Below are positions 1 through 10,912 of a stretch of DNA of 64,000 bases, piece after piece (the first letter of the stretch is position 1; every line of letters starts with the position of its first letter). The notes below the pieces were generated by a model. It ran no database searches, was not told where the DNA came from, and worked only from the letters and a program-made list of their open reading frames with translations. The translations under genes were made by a program, and so were the position numbers. Source of the DNA: Eublepharis macularius (Eukaryota > Chordata > Lepidosauria > Squamata > Eublepharidae); contig NC_072795.1 of the NCBI RefSeq assembly GCF_028583425.1, forward strand, positions 9,509,001-9,573,000, written 5' to 3'.

Positions 1-307
1 GGAGGGGTCTTAGATGCTTCACTAATGAGTTAGGGACCATAGACTTCACCACTATGTTGCCTTACATATTATCTATTGTTTTAAATATGTACTCCCATGT
101 ACTACCTGTGCTTCATGTTGTCTAATGTCAATCCTAGAACTATGTTTTGTTTCAGCATTTCTTCAACTTTGTATTGGATCTTTGCTAATGTATTGTCTTT
201 GTAAACTTGTATTTATTTACCCTATGGCATTGTTTATAGAAATGTCCTCGACAGTGTATGGAAATGTCCTTGATATTGATCATACTAATCTCACACCGTG
301 TCATCTG

Positions 308-366
308 CCTTGAGTCTCAGAGAGAAAGGCGGATTGTAAATGACATAAATAATAATAATAAATGTT
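308..366 (+). repeat. Retroposon 3' tail (A/T-rich microsatellite end)
   Basis: A short block with a GAGAAAGGCGG motif runs into an AATAATAATAAT tail. This is the usual look of the 3' end of a non-LTR element or SINE: a conserved short tail followed by a simple repeat. The body upstream is not recognisable, so the parent family is not named. Confidence 0.35.
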
Positions 367-378
367 TGAGTTGAAGCC

Positions 379-536
379 CTAATCCCAGGTTTATCTTTGT
401 CCTTTTCAGTTAAAAAGACCACGTAGCAGGTGGTGTGAAAGACCTCGACTCTGGAGAGCCACTGAACGACAGAGTGAAACTTGCTAGGCCAGCACTCTGA
501 ATCAGAATAAGGGAGCTTTTTATGTTCATGTGAGTT
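379..536 (+). repeat. Degenerate tRNA-Ala-type SINE body (5' truncated)
   Basis: The stretch matches the body of the SINE at 27238-27405 (which lies on the other strand): a TTAAAAAGACC block, GTGTGAAAGACCTC, CTCTGGAGAGCC, then a tail with AATCAGAATAAGG and a GAGCTTTTTATGTTCATGTG end. The tRNA-like head is missing here. No TSD is clear. Confidence 0.45.
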
Positions 537-540
537 GGAT

Positions 541-1690
541 ATGCCTTAGAAAGCAGTCACGTAGGTTTACTCTTATTCTGCAGTGATCTGTTGGTCAACT
601 TGCATCATACACAGGATGATATTGCCAAGAGCCTGAAGATATTGCAGACAGGCCTTCTTTGCTCTGGCTGCCTATGTGTGCATCTATTAGCACCTTTGAA
701 ATGGGTGTAACTGATAATTTAGGCACCTGTAGTGCATGAGTAAGGAGGACTTCAAGACTGTGGGAAAGGCTGGAGCAGTCATCCTATGAGAGAGGCATCC
801 TTTAAGTATGAGAGTGGCATCCTTTAAATATGCCACTTAACAGCAATGTATGTTTATGGAATTATGATTTTACAAGAAGGGGACTGGTGGTGGGAGAATT
901 GGATTAGTCATGCAGGAGCCTTTGGGGAGCAGCCCTCTGTGACCCCCTCCACTGCTGACCCCACCCATTCCTGTGTCCCCGCCTGCCTAGAGCTTGGAAA
1001 GAGATGAACAGGAGGAGTGCACAGAGAAAGTAAATTCCTTTGGTTGGGTGCAGTCACAGGTAGAGGAAGGGCTTGGAGGTGGAGAAAGTACCATTCCAAG
1101 AAGCAGAACCCAGCACATCTGACACCAGGTGGGGGGCATATGACCAAGCAGGCTAATCTCTTCTCCAGGTGAGCATGGCAGGGCTGCTGGGCAGGTTGGC
1201 TAGTGGAGAATGCAGCAGCAATGATAACTCCAGCTCCCCCTCCCCACTGCCTGCTTTGCTACTTCCCACCTGGTGGGGGGAGTGGTACCTGCTCTGCCTC
1301 TTCCTTCTGCCTCATTTTAGCTTGTCCTCCAGCACTGCCATAAGTGAAGAGGTGATGGGAGTGTCTGAGACAACTCAGGTCCAGCGGGATTTTTTATCAT
1401 TCCATCGGGCCTGCAAGACAGGGATGTTCCACCAGACTTGCAGTGGTTAAGGCAGGCGGGACTTCTCTTTGGCCTCCTACTGGGGGGGTGTCCCCCTCAC
1501 AGCTTCTGTTTTATTTGCTGTTTGTCATCTGCCACTATGGGCCCAGGGATTAGGTGGACTGTACAGTGAGCTGCATGTGAGGAATGTTTTGCTATCAGTT
1601 TTAACTGTTATAAACATGCACTGTTTATTTTACTGTTATATTGTATTTTGTATTGTATTTTAACTCAGATGTGATCCACTCTAAGCCTGC
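541..1690. other. No gene recognised
   Basis: Open frames in this stretch are short, low in complexity (Pro/Ser/Leu rich) and lack recognisable domains. Part of 1190-1345 resembles part of 2120-2310 (CCTC-rich block with CTGCCAT/TTGCCAT), so this is probably decayed repeat rather than unique sequence. Confidence 0.4.
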
Positions 1691-1702
1691 ATACATTTTC
1701 TA

Positions 1703-2119
1703 TTCCTTGGCTCGATCATCAACCAAAAAGGAGAATACAATGAAGAAATCAGAAGAAGATTGAGACTTGGAAGAGCAGCTGTGAGGGAGTTAGATAAAAT
1801 CCTTAAAGAAAAATGTTTCTCTGGGAACCAAGATCAAGATAATCCAGATTATAATATTCTGCGTTACTATAGATGGATGTGAAAGTTGGACAGTGAAGAA
1901 AGTTGACAGGAAAAAAATAGATTCATTTGAAATGTGGTGCTGGAGGAGAGTTGTGTGGATACCCTGGACAGCCAAAAAGATAAATAAGTGGGTTCTAGAT
2001 CAACTCAAGCCTGAATTCTCCCTAGAAGCTAAAAGGACAAAACTAAGGCTATTGTACTTTGGTCACATCGTGAGAAGACAAGATTCTATGGAAAAGTCAA
2101 TAATGCTAGGAAAAGTGGC
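1703..2119 (+). pseudogene. BovB/RTE LINE ORF2 C-terminal fragment
   Basis: Translation in pieces gives the region after the reverse transcriptase of BovB-type (RTE clade) elements: an EIRRRLRLGRAA block, a W-T-V-K-K segment, then WCWRRVVWIPWTAKK and YFGHIVRRQDSMEKSIMLGK. Frameshifts and stops break it, so it is a dead fragment. It ends abruptly near 2119, before the BovB tail. The same region occurs on the opposite strand at 52442-52790, where the 3' tail is retained. The protein would act in target-primed reverse transcription; here it is only a relic. Confidence 0.75.
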
Positions 2120-2370
2120 ACCCACTCTTCCTCTTCGTTCCACCTCATTTTGTCCTGTTCTCCAGCTTTGCCATCAGTGGAGAGGCAACTGGAGTGGCCC
2201 CCTCTCTTCCCCCTCACTGGCTCATCTGTTCATGTGGTGGAGCAGGGAGCACGAAAGGTGGCAGCAGTATTGGCTTCCCCCACCTGTCTGCTCACAAGGT
2301 GGCTGCTTTGACTTAGGGTCGCGCTACAAGTGACGAATGACACTTGCCTGGAAAGTGAACAGACTCACGT

Positions 2371-2705
2371 GGAGCAAGCATGGGACGCTTTAATGGCTGC
2401 ATATGCAAGAGTGTCTGCTGGCTCCCTCATAGCTCTGACGAGGCGTCTGTATCACCTGGTTATGAAGTAGAGGGACTTTATACAAGGATATATAAATGCT
2501 TTGACTGAATGTTTTTAGCAGCTGGAATCAAGAGGAAAAGTCTTAGAGGAGCTGGACAAAGTGTATGTATTACTGAGTTCCTTATCTGAAGACTACAATG
2601 TTTTAATAACATCCCTTGACTCCTTGGACACAGTCCAACTAACACTATCGTATGTGTGTGGACGTTTGCTGGAGGACGAGCGGCGAGTCGGAGCTGCTGG
2701 GAACT
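2371..2705 (+). pseudogene. Copia gag (UBN2-type) remnant
   Basis: Conceptual translation with two in-frame stops gives AWDALMAAYARVSAGSLIAL followed by a YINALTECF block and LSSLSEDYNVLITSLDSL. These match the capsid-like UBN2 domain of copia Gag, which packages element RNA in virus-like particles. The start codon and N-terminus are missing. It leads into the zinc-knuckle frame downstream after a frame change. Confidence 0.6.
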
Positions 2706-2800
2706 GAGCCAAGCCTGAACCGAGCAGTGGGGCCAGCCAAAGGGGCTCTGTGAGGGACGACAGCTGACTGCCAGAAGCAAGCAAGCCAACTGTTTCCCTT

Positions 2801-3130
2801 GTGAGAAAATGTTTCCTTTGTGGGTCTAAGACTCACCTGCGGCACGGATGTCCAGAGCTGAGGAGGAGGCAACAAGCGCCTCAGTGTCCAGGGAAAGGCG
2901 AGCATGCGGGGCTTGTTACCACAGAGGAAGCTGGAAAGGGCCAGTATTTTATTTTGGATTCGGGAGCCACACATAATTTTTGCAAATCAGAGGCTTTGCT
3001 GGATGAAACAAGGTAGTCCAGCCTGCAGCATGTATCCTTAGCAGACGGGAGTGCTGCAAATGTGTTATGAGAGGGAAAGCTACACTTCCCTGCTTTAGAG
3101 TTTGTTTTCACAGGTGTCCTTTGTGTTCCT
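2801..3130 (+). pseudogene. Copia zinc knuckle and aspartic protease remnant
   Basis: The frame opens with CFLCGSKTHLRHGC, a perfect CX2CX4HX4C zinc knuckle of a retrotransposon nucleocapsid. Some 45 residues later comes YFILDSGATHNFC, the copia-type protease motif with catalytic DSG in the ILDSGATxH context. A TAG at 3014-3016 and a TGA near 3068-3070 interrupt the frame before the pre-integrase region. The order zinc knuckle then protease is as expected for copia polyproteins. Confidence 0.8.
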
Positions 3131-4516
3131 GCGTTGGAGAACAACTTACTATGCGTTAGTGCCTTAGCAAAGGCTGGGTTCTCAGTCACTTTTGCTGGAG
3201 ATGAGTGTTCAATATCCAAGGGTAGCAAAGTGCTGATAAGAGGTCTGCTCCAAAACGGTGTGTATATGGTGAATAGCACTTCAGCCAAGGCTGTAATAGT
3301 TACAAATAAGAGTAAGCATGTGATCTGTATACATTTGCTACATCGTCATTTGGGGCATGCTAGTTTTAAAACAGTAAGCAAAACTTTATCACTGTTGACT
3401 AATGAGAAGGTTTCCCACTGTAATGAATATTTAGATTGCACTGTTTGTAAGCAAGTGAAAAGTAATGCATTTCCAGTGGCCAAGGAAAGCAAACGGGTGT
3501 CTCAGAAGCCCTTGGCACTGGTACATTTGGATGTGATAGGTCCTTATCCAAAGAGTCATTCTAACAATCGTTTTGCCTTGATAACAACTTATGATTTTTC
3601 CCATTTCTCTTAGGTTTACCCACTTAAACAAAAGTCAGAAGTGTTTGACACATTCAGGTATTGGGCAAAACGTGTACAAAAGCAATTGGGGGTGGACCTG
3701 AAGGCCATCCAATCTGATCAAGGTGGGGAATTTATGTCAACAAGGTTCAGCCAGTGGCTGAAACATAATGGTGTTGTTCAGAGGTTAACAAATACCTGTG
3801 TATTCCAGGAGCATGGTCTGGCAGAACGGAAAGGGGGAGTTCTGCAAACAAGGTTGTATGCAATGCTGGCAGATGCAGGTTTGCCAATGTCCTATTGGGC
3901 TGAAGCTCTGTCAGCAGCATGTTTTGTAACTAATCGATTGTGGACCAGTGCTATAGACAACATCCCTTACCGAGTGCTACACAAAAGGGATCCAAGTCCA
4001 AGCTTCTTGAGAGTGTTTGGTATGCTAGCTTGGGTGCACATAGCTTTGAAGCTGAGAAGGAAAGGGGGTGCCAAAACTACTAAGCTAACATTTCTGGGTT
4101 ATCAGAATAACATGAAGTCTTATCGCTTTGCTAATGAAAATAAGAAGCTGAGTTACAGCTGGTCGGCCAGTGTTTGCAAAAATGGAAATTGGCCAAGATT
4201 ACATGGCTATGAAAGTAAACCACAAGTATTGTTACCTTTATCAAATGTTGGTGATAGTACAGGCCAAGGGTCTGAGGTGCTCAAACAGGAGGCTTCTATG
4301 CCAAGGAGGCAAGCCTCAGAGGATGCACAGAGTTCTGGGCAGCAGATACATGTATCCAGCAGGAGAACAAAAGGAATTCCACCAGTAAGATATGGCTTTG
4401 AGCCAATGGTCAATTATGTGTGTACCAGAGAACCAAGTAATTACCAAGAAGTGCTTGCTTTTAAGGGGGAAGAGAAGCAATTATGGCTGCAAGCCATGCA
4501 AGGTCTGAGTCTCTAA
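3131..4516 (+). pseudogene. Copia integrase remnant
   Basis: Two frames separated by one stop (TAG at 3611-3613) encode the integrase. The first carries the pre-integrase zinc-binding site (HRHLGHAS, then CTVCK) and the first catalytic aspartate in HLDVIGPYPKS. The second has the second aspartate in SDQGGEF and a third-position glutamate in QEHGLAERKGG; copia usually has PQQNGVAER there, so this copy is altered. Downstream are the WAEAL and copia linker segments typical of the integrase C-terminus. The frame ends in LWLQAMQGLSL, just where the RT domain should begin. Confidence 0.85.
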
Positions 4517-4674
4517 AGGTTGCCTTGTGCAAGGCAGGGATTCAAAGTAAAACAAGTAGACCATTATGACTGTACAATAGCATATATTCACGTGCACCTC
4601 AGGAGGAGGTATATATGCAACAGGTACCAGGTATTGGACACATAAACAAAGTTCTGGTCTTAAGGTAAACATAT

Positions 4675-5515
4675 GTGTATCATGATAACACACAATTACA
4701 ATGGTTCATACAGATGGCTGAGAGGTTGTTTAGGATCAAACACCTAGGTCCTGTAGGCAATTACCTAGGGGTAGAGGTTACACAAACACCTGAAGGGTAT
4801 TATGAATTATGCCAACAAAATAAAATTGCTAAACTGCTGCAAGATTATGGGTTGTCAGAAGCCAAGAGTGTGGCTACACCCATGGTTACAGGATACATAA
4901 AAGAGCCAAATGATGAGTTATGGGAAGATGTTCATGGTATCAGTCCCTAATAGGTTCTTTGTTATATTTGTCCTGTTGGTCAAGGCCTGACATAAGCTAT
5001 GCAGTACACTTGTTATGTCAGAGAGGAGCCTGTCCTTACAGAAGGGATTGAACAGCGGCCAAGTGTATCTTACGTTATCTGAAGAGAACAATAAGTTACA
5101 AACTTGTACTCAGAGTGTCTGGGGAAGTGCAGGAATATTGTGCAGGAATATTGTGATGCAAGCTGGGCAGACTGTCCAGATGGGAAGTCAACGACAGGTC
5201 TGGTAATTTTCCTAGGCAATGCCCTGATAATGCACACGTCAGTCAAGCAATCTCTTGTTGCTACAAGCACTTGTGAAGCGGAATATGCAGCATTAAGCGA
5301 ATGTGTCATACATTTGGAGTGTTTTTTTTCAGCTTTTGCAGGACATGAAGATTGAATGTAAAGTTCCCATTTCCATCTTATGTGACAACACAGCAGCTCA
5401 ACACTTAGCTGAGGACTTTGGAGCCAAGTCAAGAAGCAAGCACATTCTGATCTGATATCAGAATGTAAAGGACAGTGTGGGCAAAGGATTTGTAAAGCTG
5501 CAGAGATATTAAACT
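4675..5515 (+). pseudogene. Copia RT C-terminus and RNase H remnant
   Basis: 4675-4950 encodes the RT tail (IKHLGPVGNYLGVEV, then KIAKLLQDYGLSEAKSVATP). The RT palm motif with the catalytic YxDD is absent, so most RT was lost by deletion. 5104-5355 encodes the RNase H domain: YCDASWADCPDGKSTTG and the hallmark ATSTCEAEYAALSEC. Stops and a frameshift follow. Without the RT palm this copy cannot make cDNA by itself. Confidence 0.8.
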
Positions 5516-5615
5516 GAATGTAATATTGCTGATATGTTTACTAAGTGTTTGTATACTGGGCAATATGTACAGTTAAGAAATAAGCTGGGAATCACTCTGA
5601 GCTACCTAGGAGGAG

Positions 5616-6008
5616 TGTCAAGATAATAAAATAAACACAGAGATGAGGCAGCTAGCAGTGACTGATCAGAGTCATCAGTAGTAACAGAGTGATGACAGGT
5701 AGCTATCATGTGATACCAGCCAGGTGATGTACTTCTCTGTAAATGTCAAGGACACCTGGGCTGGCACTGTGAGTCAGCACTGTGTTGGGATAGGCTGCTA
5801 AGTAATATATAAGGATGCAGAGTCTTTTACTGTAAAGAGCTCCAGATCTGCGGGTTGCTGGCGAAGGACTTTGTCAGCCAACGTAACATATTTGTAATGT
5901 ATCCACCTGTACATTGTATAATACACCATTTGTACTGAAGCTTGGTGTGTTGTGTCTTCTCTTGAATCCTGCCACTGATGCCTGTGTAGCATAACTCAAA
6001 CCGCGACA
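5616..6008 (+). repeat. Copia 3' LTR
   Basis: The LTR begins TGTC right after a purine-rich tract (CTAGGAGGAG) and ends GACA, giving TGTC...GACA inverted ends over about 393 bp. It contains a TATA-like ATATATAAGG at about 5806-5815. The right edge (6008) is inferred from GACA and from the start of the neighbouring hAT sequence. No TSD can be tested because the 5' end is gone. Confidence 0.6.
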
Positions 6009-6261
6009 TCTCCCTCCCATCCTTTCCGGCAAGGCAGGAAGGTGGGTACTGTCGGCTGCTGCCACAGAGTAGCTCAGTGGGAGCTTCGGAGGAGGCCTCA
6101 CGGCTGTTGGTGGATCTTCCCACTTCTCCTCCAAATGACATGTCCTCTCCCTCCTGTCCTTTCCAGCAAGGCAGGAAGGTGGGTGCTGTCGGCTGCTGCT
6201 GCCCTGTTCCTCAGTGGGACCCTTGGGTGAGGACTAGGGGTGTGCAAGCCAAAAAAATTTG

Positions 6262-6362
6262 GCTAAAGCAGAAAGCCGAAAGCCAAAAGAAGAATCTCTT
6301 TCGAATAAGCCGAAAGCCGAAACGGCCAGCCGTTTCGGCTTTCGGCTTTCGGCTTTTTCAAT
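6262..6362. repeat. Left subterminal array of GCCGAA motifs
   Basis: At least eight close copies of AAGCCGAAA or its complement TTTCGGCTT occur in about 100 bp just inside the left terminus. hAT transposases bind short subterminal repeats of this kind, so the array is probably the transposase-binding region. That role is inferred from the hAT family. Confidence 0.7.
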
Positions 6363-6633
6363 GGGAAAATGCCTCTGTCTTCCCGGACATCTGGGGGAGG
6401 CATTTTCCCTCTGAATCAGCCCAAAATTGGTGGGGACCTTCCTCTAACTCCTCTCTAACCCCCCCCCCCAAGTTTCAGACCGATTGGACTTTGGGGGACC
6501 ATGTTATGGCCCCCCAAAGCAGGTCCCCCTATCCTCCCATAAGAAAGCGAAGGAGCAGCAAATTGTTAGCATGCTGCTGCTCATCTTCTTCATTATTTCC
6601 TATGGGGAAAAAATGAAGAAGCAGGCTTCCTTT

Positions 6634-7127
6634 GCCAGGGGTGGCATTTTGCATGCAAAATGCCCCCTTACCCTCAGGGGCCCTTCTCCCACACTTCCTC
6701 CCACCCCCCACCAAGGCTCAGCCTGCTCCCACTTGGGGGGGGGGCATTTCATGGCCTCCCCAAGTAGGTGCAATGCTCTCATCTCTACCACTGACAGCTG
6801 GGGGAGGCTTGTCTTGCCAGGGGTGGCATTTTGCATGCAAAATGCCCCCCAACCCTCTGGGGCCCTTCTCCCACCCTTCCTCTTAACCCCCACCAAGGCT
6901 CCCACTGCTCCCACTTGGGGGGGGGGGCATTTCATGGCCTCCCCAAGTAGGTGCTCTTTTCTTTACCACTGACAGCTGGGGGAGGCTTGTCTTGCCAGGG
7001 GTGGCATTTTGCATGCAAAATGCCCCCCAGCCCTCAGGGGCCCTTCTCCCACCCCTCCTCCCACCCCCCACCAAGGCTCAGCCTGCTCCCACTTGGGGGA
7101 GCATTTCATGGCCTCCCCAAGTAGGTC
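6634..7127. repeat. Three tandem copies of a ~180-bp unit
   Basis: Units start at 6634, 6815 and 6994 with the palindromic phrase GGCATTTTGCATGCAAAATG, followed by a CCC-rich block, ACCAAGGCTC, a G-run and CCTCCCCAAGTAGGT. The periods are about 181 and 179 bp. The mirrored arm (8590-8760) has only one unit, so the amplification is specific to the left arm and later than the fold-back. Confidence 0.8.
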
Positions 7128-7619
7128 CTCTCAGCCCCTAAAGTCCACCCCTTACAGCCCCACACAAACCCAATTCCCCCCCAGCTGCCACACACAGACC
7201 CAAATCCCCACATTAGCCCCTCACAGACCCAAATCCACCCCCACCTGCCCCACACCCATAACCCCAGGAACAGGCTGGCAAAGGCCAGCCCTCTCCCTTT
7301 GTTCCCTATGCTGGGAACTTCTAAACTCTCTTTCCCTGGGCAATTCTGCACAGCCCAGGGGTGCCACAATGGTGGGCACACTTCTGAGTGCCAGCTGGTC
7401 CCTGTGAAAGAGCACCTGAACCACAGACACCCTCCCTCAAATTCCCCCACCACCTACAGAGATGGCTGGCCAGCCAGCCCCATTGTTCCCTATGATGGGA
7501 ACCAACTGCACAACAAAGAATAAAACACAAACAACACAAAATAAAGTTTTTTAAAAACTATTTTCTCCCTTTCAAAGTACAAGTAGGCAAAGCATTATGA
7601 CACATTACACCAGCAGTCC

Positions 7620-8110
7620 CCCACACAGAAAAATTAACACAACTCACTTAACATCAGAGAATCACAAAACACGATTCCTGTCAAAAACACTTTATTTCTT
7701 GAACAGCTTTAGGTTACTTTAGGTTACACTTACATGATAGAAGTGTACTACACAAAATAATACAACCCACTTCACCGTTTTTGACAGCAGTTGTGTTTGT
7801 GTGATTCTCTGATGTGAAGTGAGTTGTGTTATTTTTATGTAGTACACTGCTTTCATGCCCTGTTGTGCCTTCCTACTGTGTAACCTAAAGCAGTTAAGGA
7901 AATAAAGTGCTTTTGACAGCAATATTTTGGGGTGATTCTCTGATGTTAAGTGAGTTGTGTTATTTTTGTGTAAGATACTGCTGCCATGCCCTTTGGTGCA
8001 CCCCCCAGCTGTGTATCCTAAAGCTGTTCAAGAAATAAAGTGTTTTTGACAGGAATTGTGCTTTTGTGATTCTCTGATGTTAAGTGAGTTGTGTTAATTT
8101 TTCTGTGTGG
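7620..8110. repeat. Central repeated module of the fold-back element
   Basis: The centre has several copies of GATTCTCTGATGTTAAGTGA (or complement) with GTTGTGTTA and AATAAAGTG...TTTTGACAG blocks, spaced about 125 bp. Copies occur near 7660, 7800, 7930 and 8070, with the first inverted relative to the others. It forms the loop between the arms. No coding function is seen. Confidence 0.6.
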
Positions 8111-8994
8111 GGGACTGCTGGTGTAATGTGTCATAATGCTTTGCCTACTTGTACTTTGAAAGGGAAAAAATAATTTTTAAAAAACTTTATTTTGTGTTGT
8201 TCATGTTTTATTCTTTGTTGTGCAGCTGGTTCCCATCATAGGGAACAATGGGGCTGGCTGGCCAGCCATCTCTGTAGGTGGTGGGGGAATTTGAGGGAGG
8301 GTGCCTGTGGTTCAGGTGCTCTTTCACAGGGACCAGCTGGCACTCAGAAGTGTGCCCACCATTGTGGCACCCCTGGGCTGTGCAGAATTGCCCAGGGAAA
8401 GAGAGTTTAGAAGTTCCCAGCATAGGGAACAAAGGGAGAGGGCTGGCCTTTGCCAGCCTGTTCCTGGGGTTATGGGTGTGGGGCAGGTGGGGGTGGATTT
8501 GGGTCTGTGATGGGCTAATGTGGGGATTTGGGTCTGTGTGTGGCAGCTGGGGAGGGATTGGGTTTGTGTGGGGCTGTACGAGGTGGACTTTGGGGGCTGA
8601 AAGGACCTACTTGGGGAGGCCATGAAACGCCCCCCCCAAGTGGGAGCAGGCTGAGTGGGGGGTGGGAGGAGGGGTGGGAGAAGGGCCCCTGAGGGCTGGG
8701 GGGCATTTTGCATGCAAAATGCCACCCCAGGCAAAGGAAGCCTGCTTCTTCATTTTTTCCCCATAGGAATGAAGCAGCATGCTAACAATATGCTGCTCCT
8801 TTGCTTTCTTATGGGAGGATAGGGGGACCTGCTTTGGGGGGCCATAACATGGCCCCCCAAAGTCCAATCGGTCTGAAACTTGGGGTTTTTTTAGAGAGGG
8901 GTTAGAGGAAGTTCCCCACCAATTTGGGGCTGATTCGGTGGGAAAATGCCTCCCCCAGGCGTCCGGGAAGACGGAGGCATTTTCCCATTGAAAA

Positions 8995-9145
8995 GCCAAA
9001 AGAAAGCCGAAAGAAGCCGAAACGTTTCGGCTTTTTTTCTTTCGGCTAGCTGAAACGTTTCGGCTTTCTCCGAAACATTTCGGCTAACCTGAAAGAAGCC
9101 GAAACACTTTTGTTTCGGCTTTCTTTCGGCATTCAGAAAGCTGAA
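8995..9145. repeat. Right subterminal array of CCGAAA motifs
   Basis: The right end holds many copies of AGCCGAAA and TTTCGGCTT over about 150 bp, mirroring 6262-6362 and ending just inside the GCACATCCCTA terminus. It is the likely right transposase-binding array of the element. Confidence 0.7.
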
Positions 9146-9640
9146 ACGCACATCCCTAGTGAGGACCCTCACTTGCTGGGGGATCAGGCCCCCGTCCAAA
9201 TGACATGTCCTCTCCCACCCATGCTGGGAATACCAGCACGCTCCTCTTTGGCCTGTTGGGCAGGCAAATGGGGGGTGCCACCGGCACGCGGCCAGACCCC
9301 CACCCCGCCTCAACCACGTTCCTGCCCCTGCTGGGAATACCAAGGCGTTCCACTTGGCCTGGCAGGCGGGCACATGGGGGGTGCTGCCAGTGAGTGGGCA
9401 GACCCTCCGCCTACTCCCCGTGCCCACCAGGCCCAGCAGCCATCAGCATCAGCCACCGTTCCTGTACCACTGGGAACAGCGGCAGGCCCCACTGTGGCCT
9501 CCACGATCCACGATCCAGTTCGATTCTGGAATGGGAGATGTTCGTTGATGTTTGGGAATTCGGGATTATGACCCGCACCGAACCACGATCCGCTGGTTCA
9601 ATAATTTTTTTTTTGGTTCGTGCCCATGTCTAGTATAGAA

Positions 9641-10539
9641 AGTGTTTTCTCCTGATAACATTAGTTTAAGTTTTTCTATCTCTCCACAAACAGTTTCTTT
9701 TCCTTTCTCCGTAAGTTACTGGAGTTCATTTAGAATAAGAGTCTAATTTAGAGTTAGTTATACCATCATTCTGTGGGAAGTAGATTTAATGAAGAAGAAT
9801 ATTTCATGTGCCTCTACTATGAATGTCAGTATGTTATGTATGTCAGTCACTGTGAAGCTTGCTATAAGGTAGTTACACCTGCACCTGTACTCATTGTTAG
9901 CTAGACACTGTTTATATAAGCTGATAAGGAAAACTTCTTTGTAAAGCTGTTCATGCCAAATGTAGCAATGAAAGGGAATAGAAAGACAGACCAGCTGCAG
10001 AAGGGAGGATTTAAATAGCTACTCTTAAGCAACCAAGGATAGTGGCCAAACCTTGGACAATGAAGAAGAAGTGGCCAACAAAGTGAGTCACTGAAAGGAG
10101 GAAGCTGGGTCTAAGATAATTAGGTTCACAGTACTTTTCAAGGCTGAGAAGGAGCCCCAGAGCAAGGGGAATGGGGTGCTAAATGCACATTCCAGAAGAG
10201 GAGAGATTGCTCCCTTCCCACAGTACCCAGAAGAACACTCTCTGCCTGAAAAGTACATGGTTTGCTGAAGCAACATTTTGATGCCAAAAGGACAGGATGT
10301 AATAGGGCCTTTATGAAAGAGAAAGTGAACGGATAAGATGAAACTGATAAGATGTTCCTTGGAAGATCAACAATGTTCTGAAGTGATGAGCAATGCTTCT
10401 GAGGTGATAAGAAAGGTCATTTGAGAAATTATGCATATTGTGATGAGGCTAGAATTGTTCTGCCAACATGAGACCGTCAGATCATTTGCTTGACCAATGT
10501 AGTTTCAATATGCAGGAAAAGTGGAATAACCACCTGGGT
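9641..10539. other. No gene or repeat family recognised
   Basis: AT-rich sequence with no long open frame and no recognisable protein motif. No TSD or terminal repeat was found by eye. It may be unique intergenic DNA or old repeat. Confidence 0.4.
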
Positions 10540-10912
10540 GTTGAATAGTGCATATTCAGCGTGACTGCACCGGCTTGAAGAGAACCCAGAAAGAGTCCAC
10601 ACCTTGTTTGTTTAGTAAAGGTGTATGATACAATTTATTTATAGGTGGATAAAGAGCAATTTATACTGGTTACAGTCCAGAGAGACAAAGTGCTTCGCCT
10701 ACACCTGGACTCGAAAGAAGCCCCAACCATATTGTACACAGTAGCTATATATACATGTAGACACCCAATCAGATGCATGCATGAGTTTAGCTGAGTCATT
10801 CACTTACGTCCTCCTGACTCTTGATTTAACCATCTGACTCTTTGTCACCTGATGTGTCTACCTGTCATACTGATCGTTCTGATCTAAAGCCTCTGCACAC
10901 TGGCTTTTGACA
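10540..10912 (-). repeat. Probable solo copia LTR
   Basis: Read on the minus strand from 10912 it starts TGTCAAAAG and resembles the LTR at 5616-6008 in order: an ATGACAGGTAG block with CAGGTGA, a TATA-like GTATATATAG, then TATCCACCT, an ATTGTAT/ATACACC block and GGTGTG...TCTTC near the end. The two copies differ in much of the sequence, so they are relatives, not recent twins. The left edge is approximate and no TSD was seen. Confidence 0.5.

Larger units (their letters stand above)
2365..6008 (+). mobile_element. Decayed Ty1/copia LTR retrotransposon with 3' LTR
   Basis: The gene order is that of Ty1/copia: gag with a zinc knuckle, protease, integrase, remnant RT, RNase H, purine-rich tract, LTR. 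Integrase comes before RT, which separates it from Gypsy and retroviruses. There is no 5' LTR; the left edge is lost in the gag region near 2365. Several stop codons and frameshifts interrupt the reading frames, and the central RT block is deleted near 4505-4675. Copia elements are uncommon in tetrapods but known in reptiles and amphibians. A related LTR lies at about 10540-10912 on the minus strand. Confidence 0.85.
6235..9158. mobile_element. 2.9-kb fold-back hAT-type non-autonomous element
   Basis: The ends are TAGGGGTGTGC and GCACATCCCTA, imperfect inverted repeats, flanked by a perfect 8-bp TSD GTGAGGAC (6227-6234 and 9159-9166). An 8-bp TSD with such ends points to the hAT superfamily. 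Most of the element is a giant inverted repeat: the left part to about 7560 matches the right part from about 8160 in reverse, so the same peptide frame appears on both strands (7299-7523 plus, 8208-8432 minus). There is no transposase gene, so it must be moved in trans. The many open frames inside are mirror images and are not taken as genes. Confidence 0.85.
6009..9632. mobile_element. Partial hAT-type non-autonomous element (outer), split by an inner element
   Basis: The right end reads TTCGTGCCCATGTCTA (ending at 9632), the same terminus as the hAT element ending at 63232. The internal block near 6009-6226 (AAGGCAGGAAGGTGGGT, GTGGGAC) also recurs at about 62440-62520. The left terminus is not found; the copia LTR abuts at 6008, so the left part was probably lost. 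The 2.9-kb fold-back element at 6235-9158 sits inside it. Confidence 0.55.

Noticed and set aside
6634..7127. Regularly spaced repeats that could suggest a CRISPR array.
   Set aside because: Units are about 180 bp with no spacer variation, inside a eukaryotic transposon; no cas genes.
6484..9571. Many overlapping open frames up to 178 residues on both strands.
   Set aside because: They mirror each other across the fold-back element, are low in complexity and lack domains; they reflect repeat structure.
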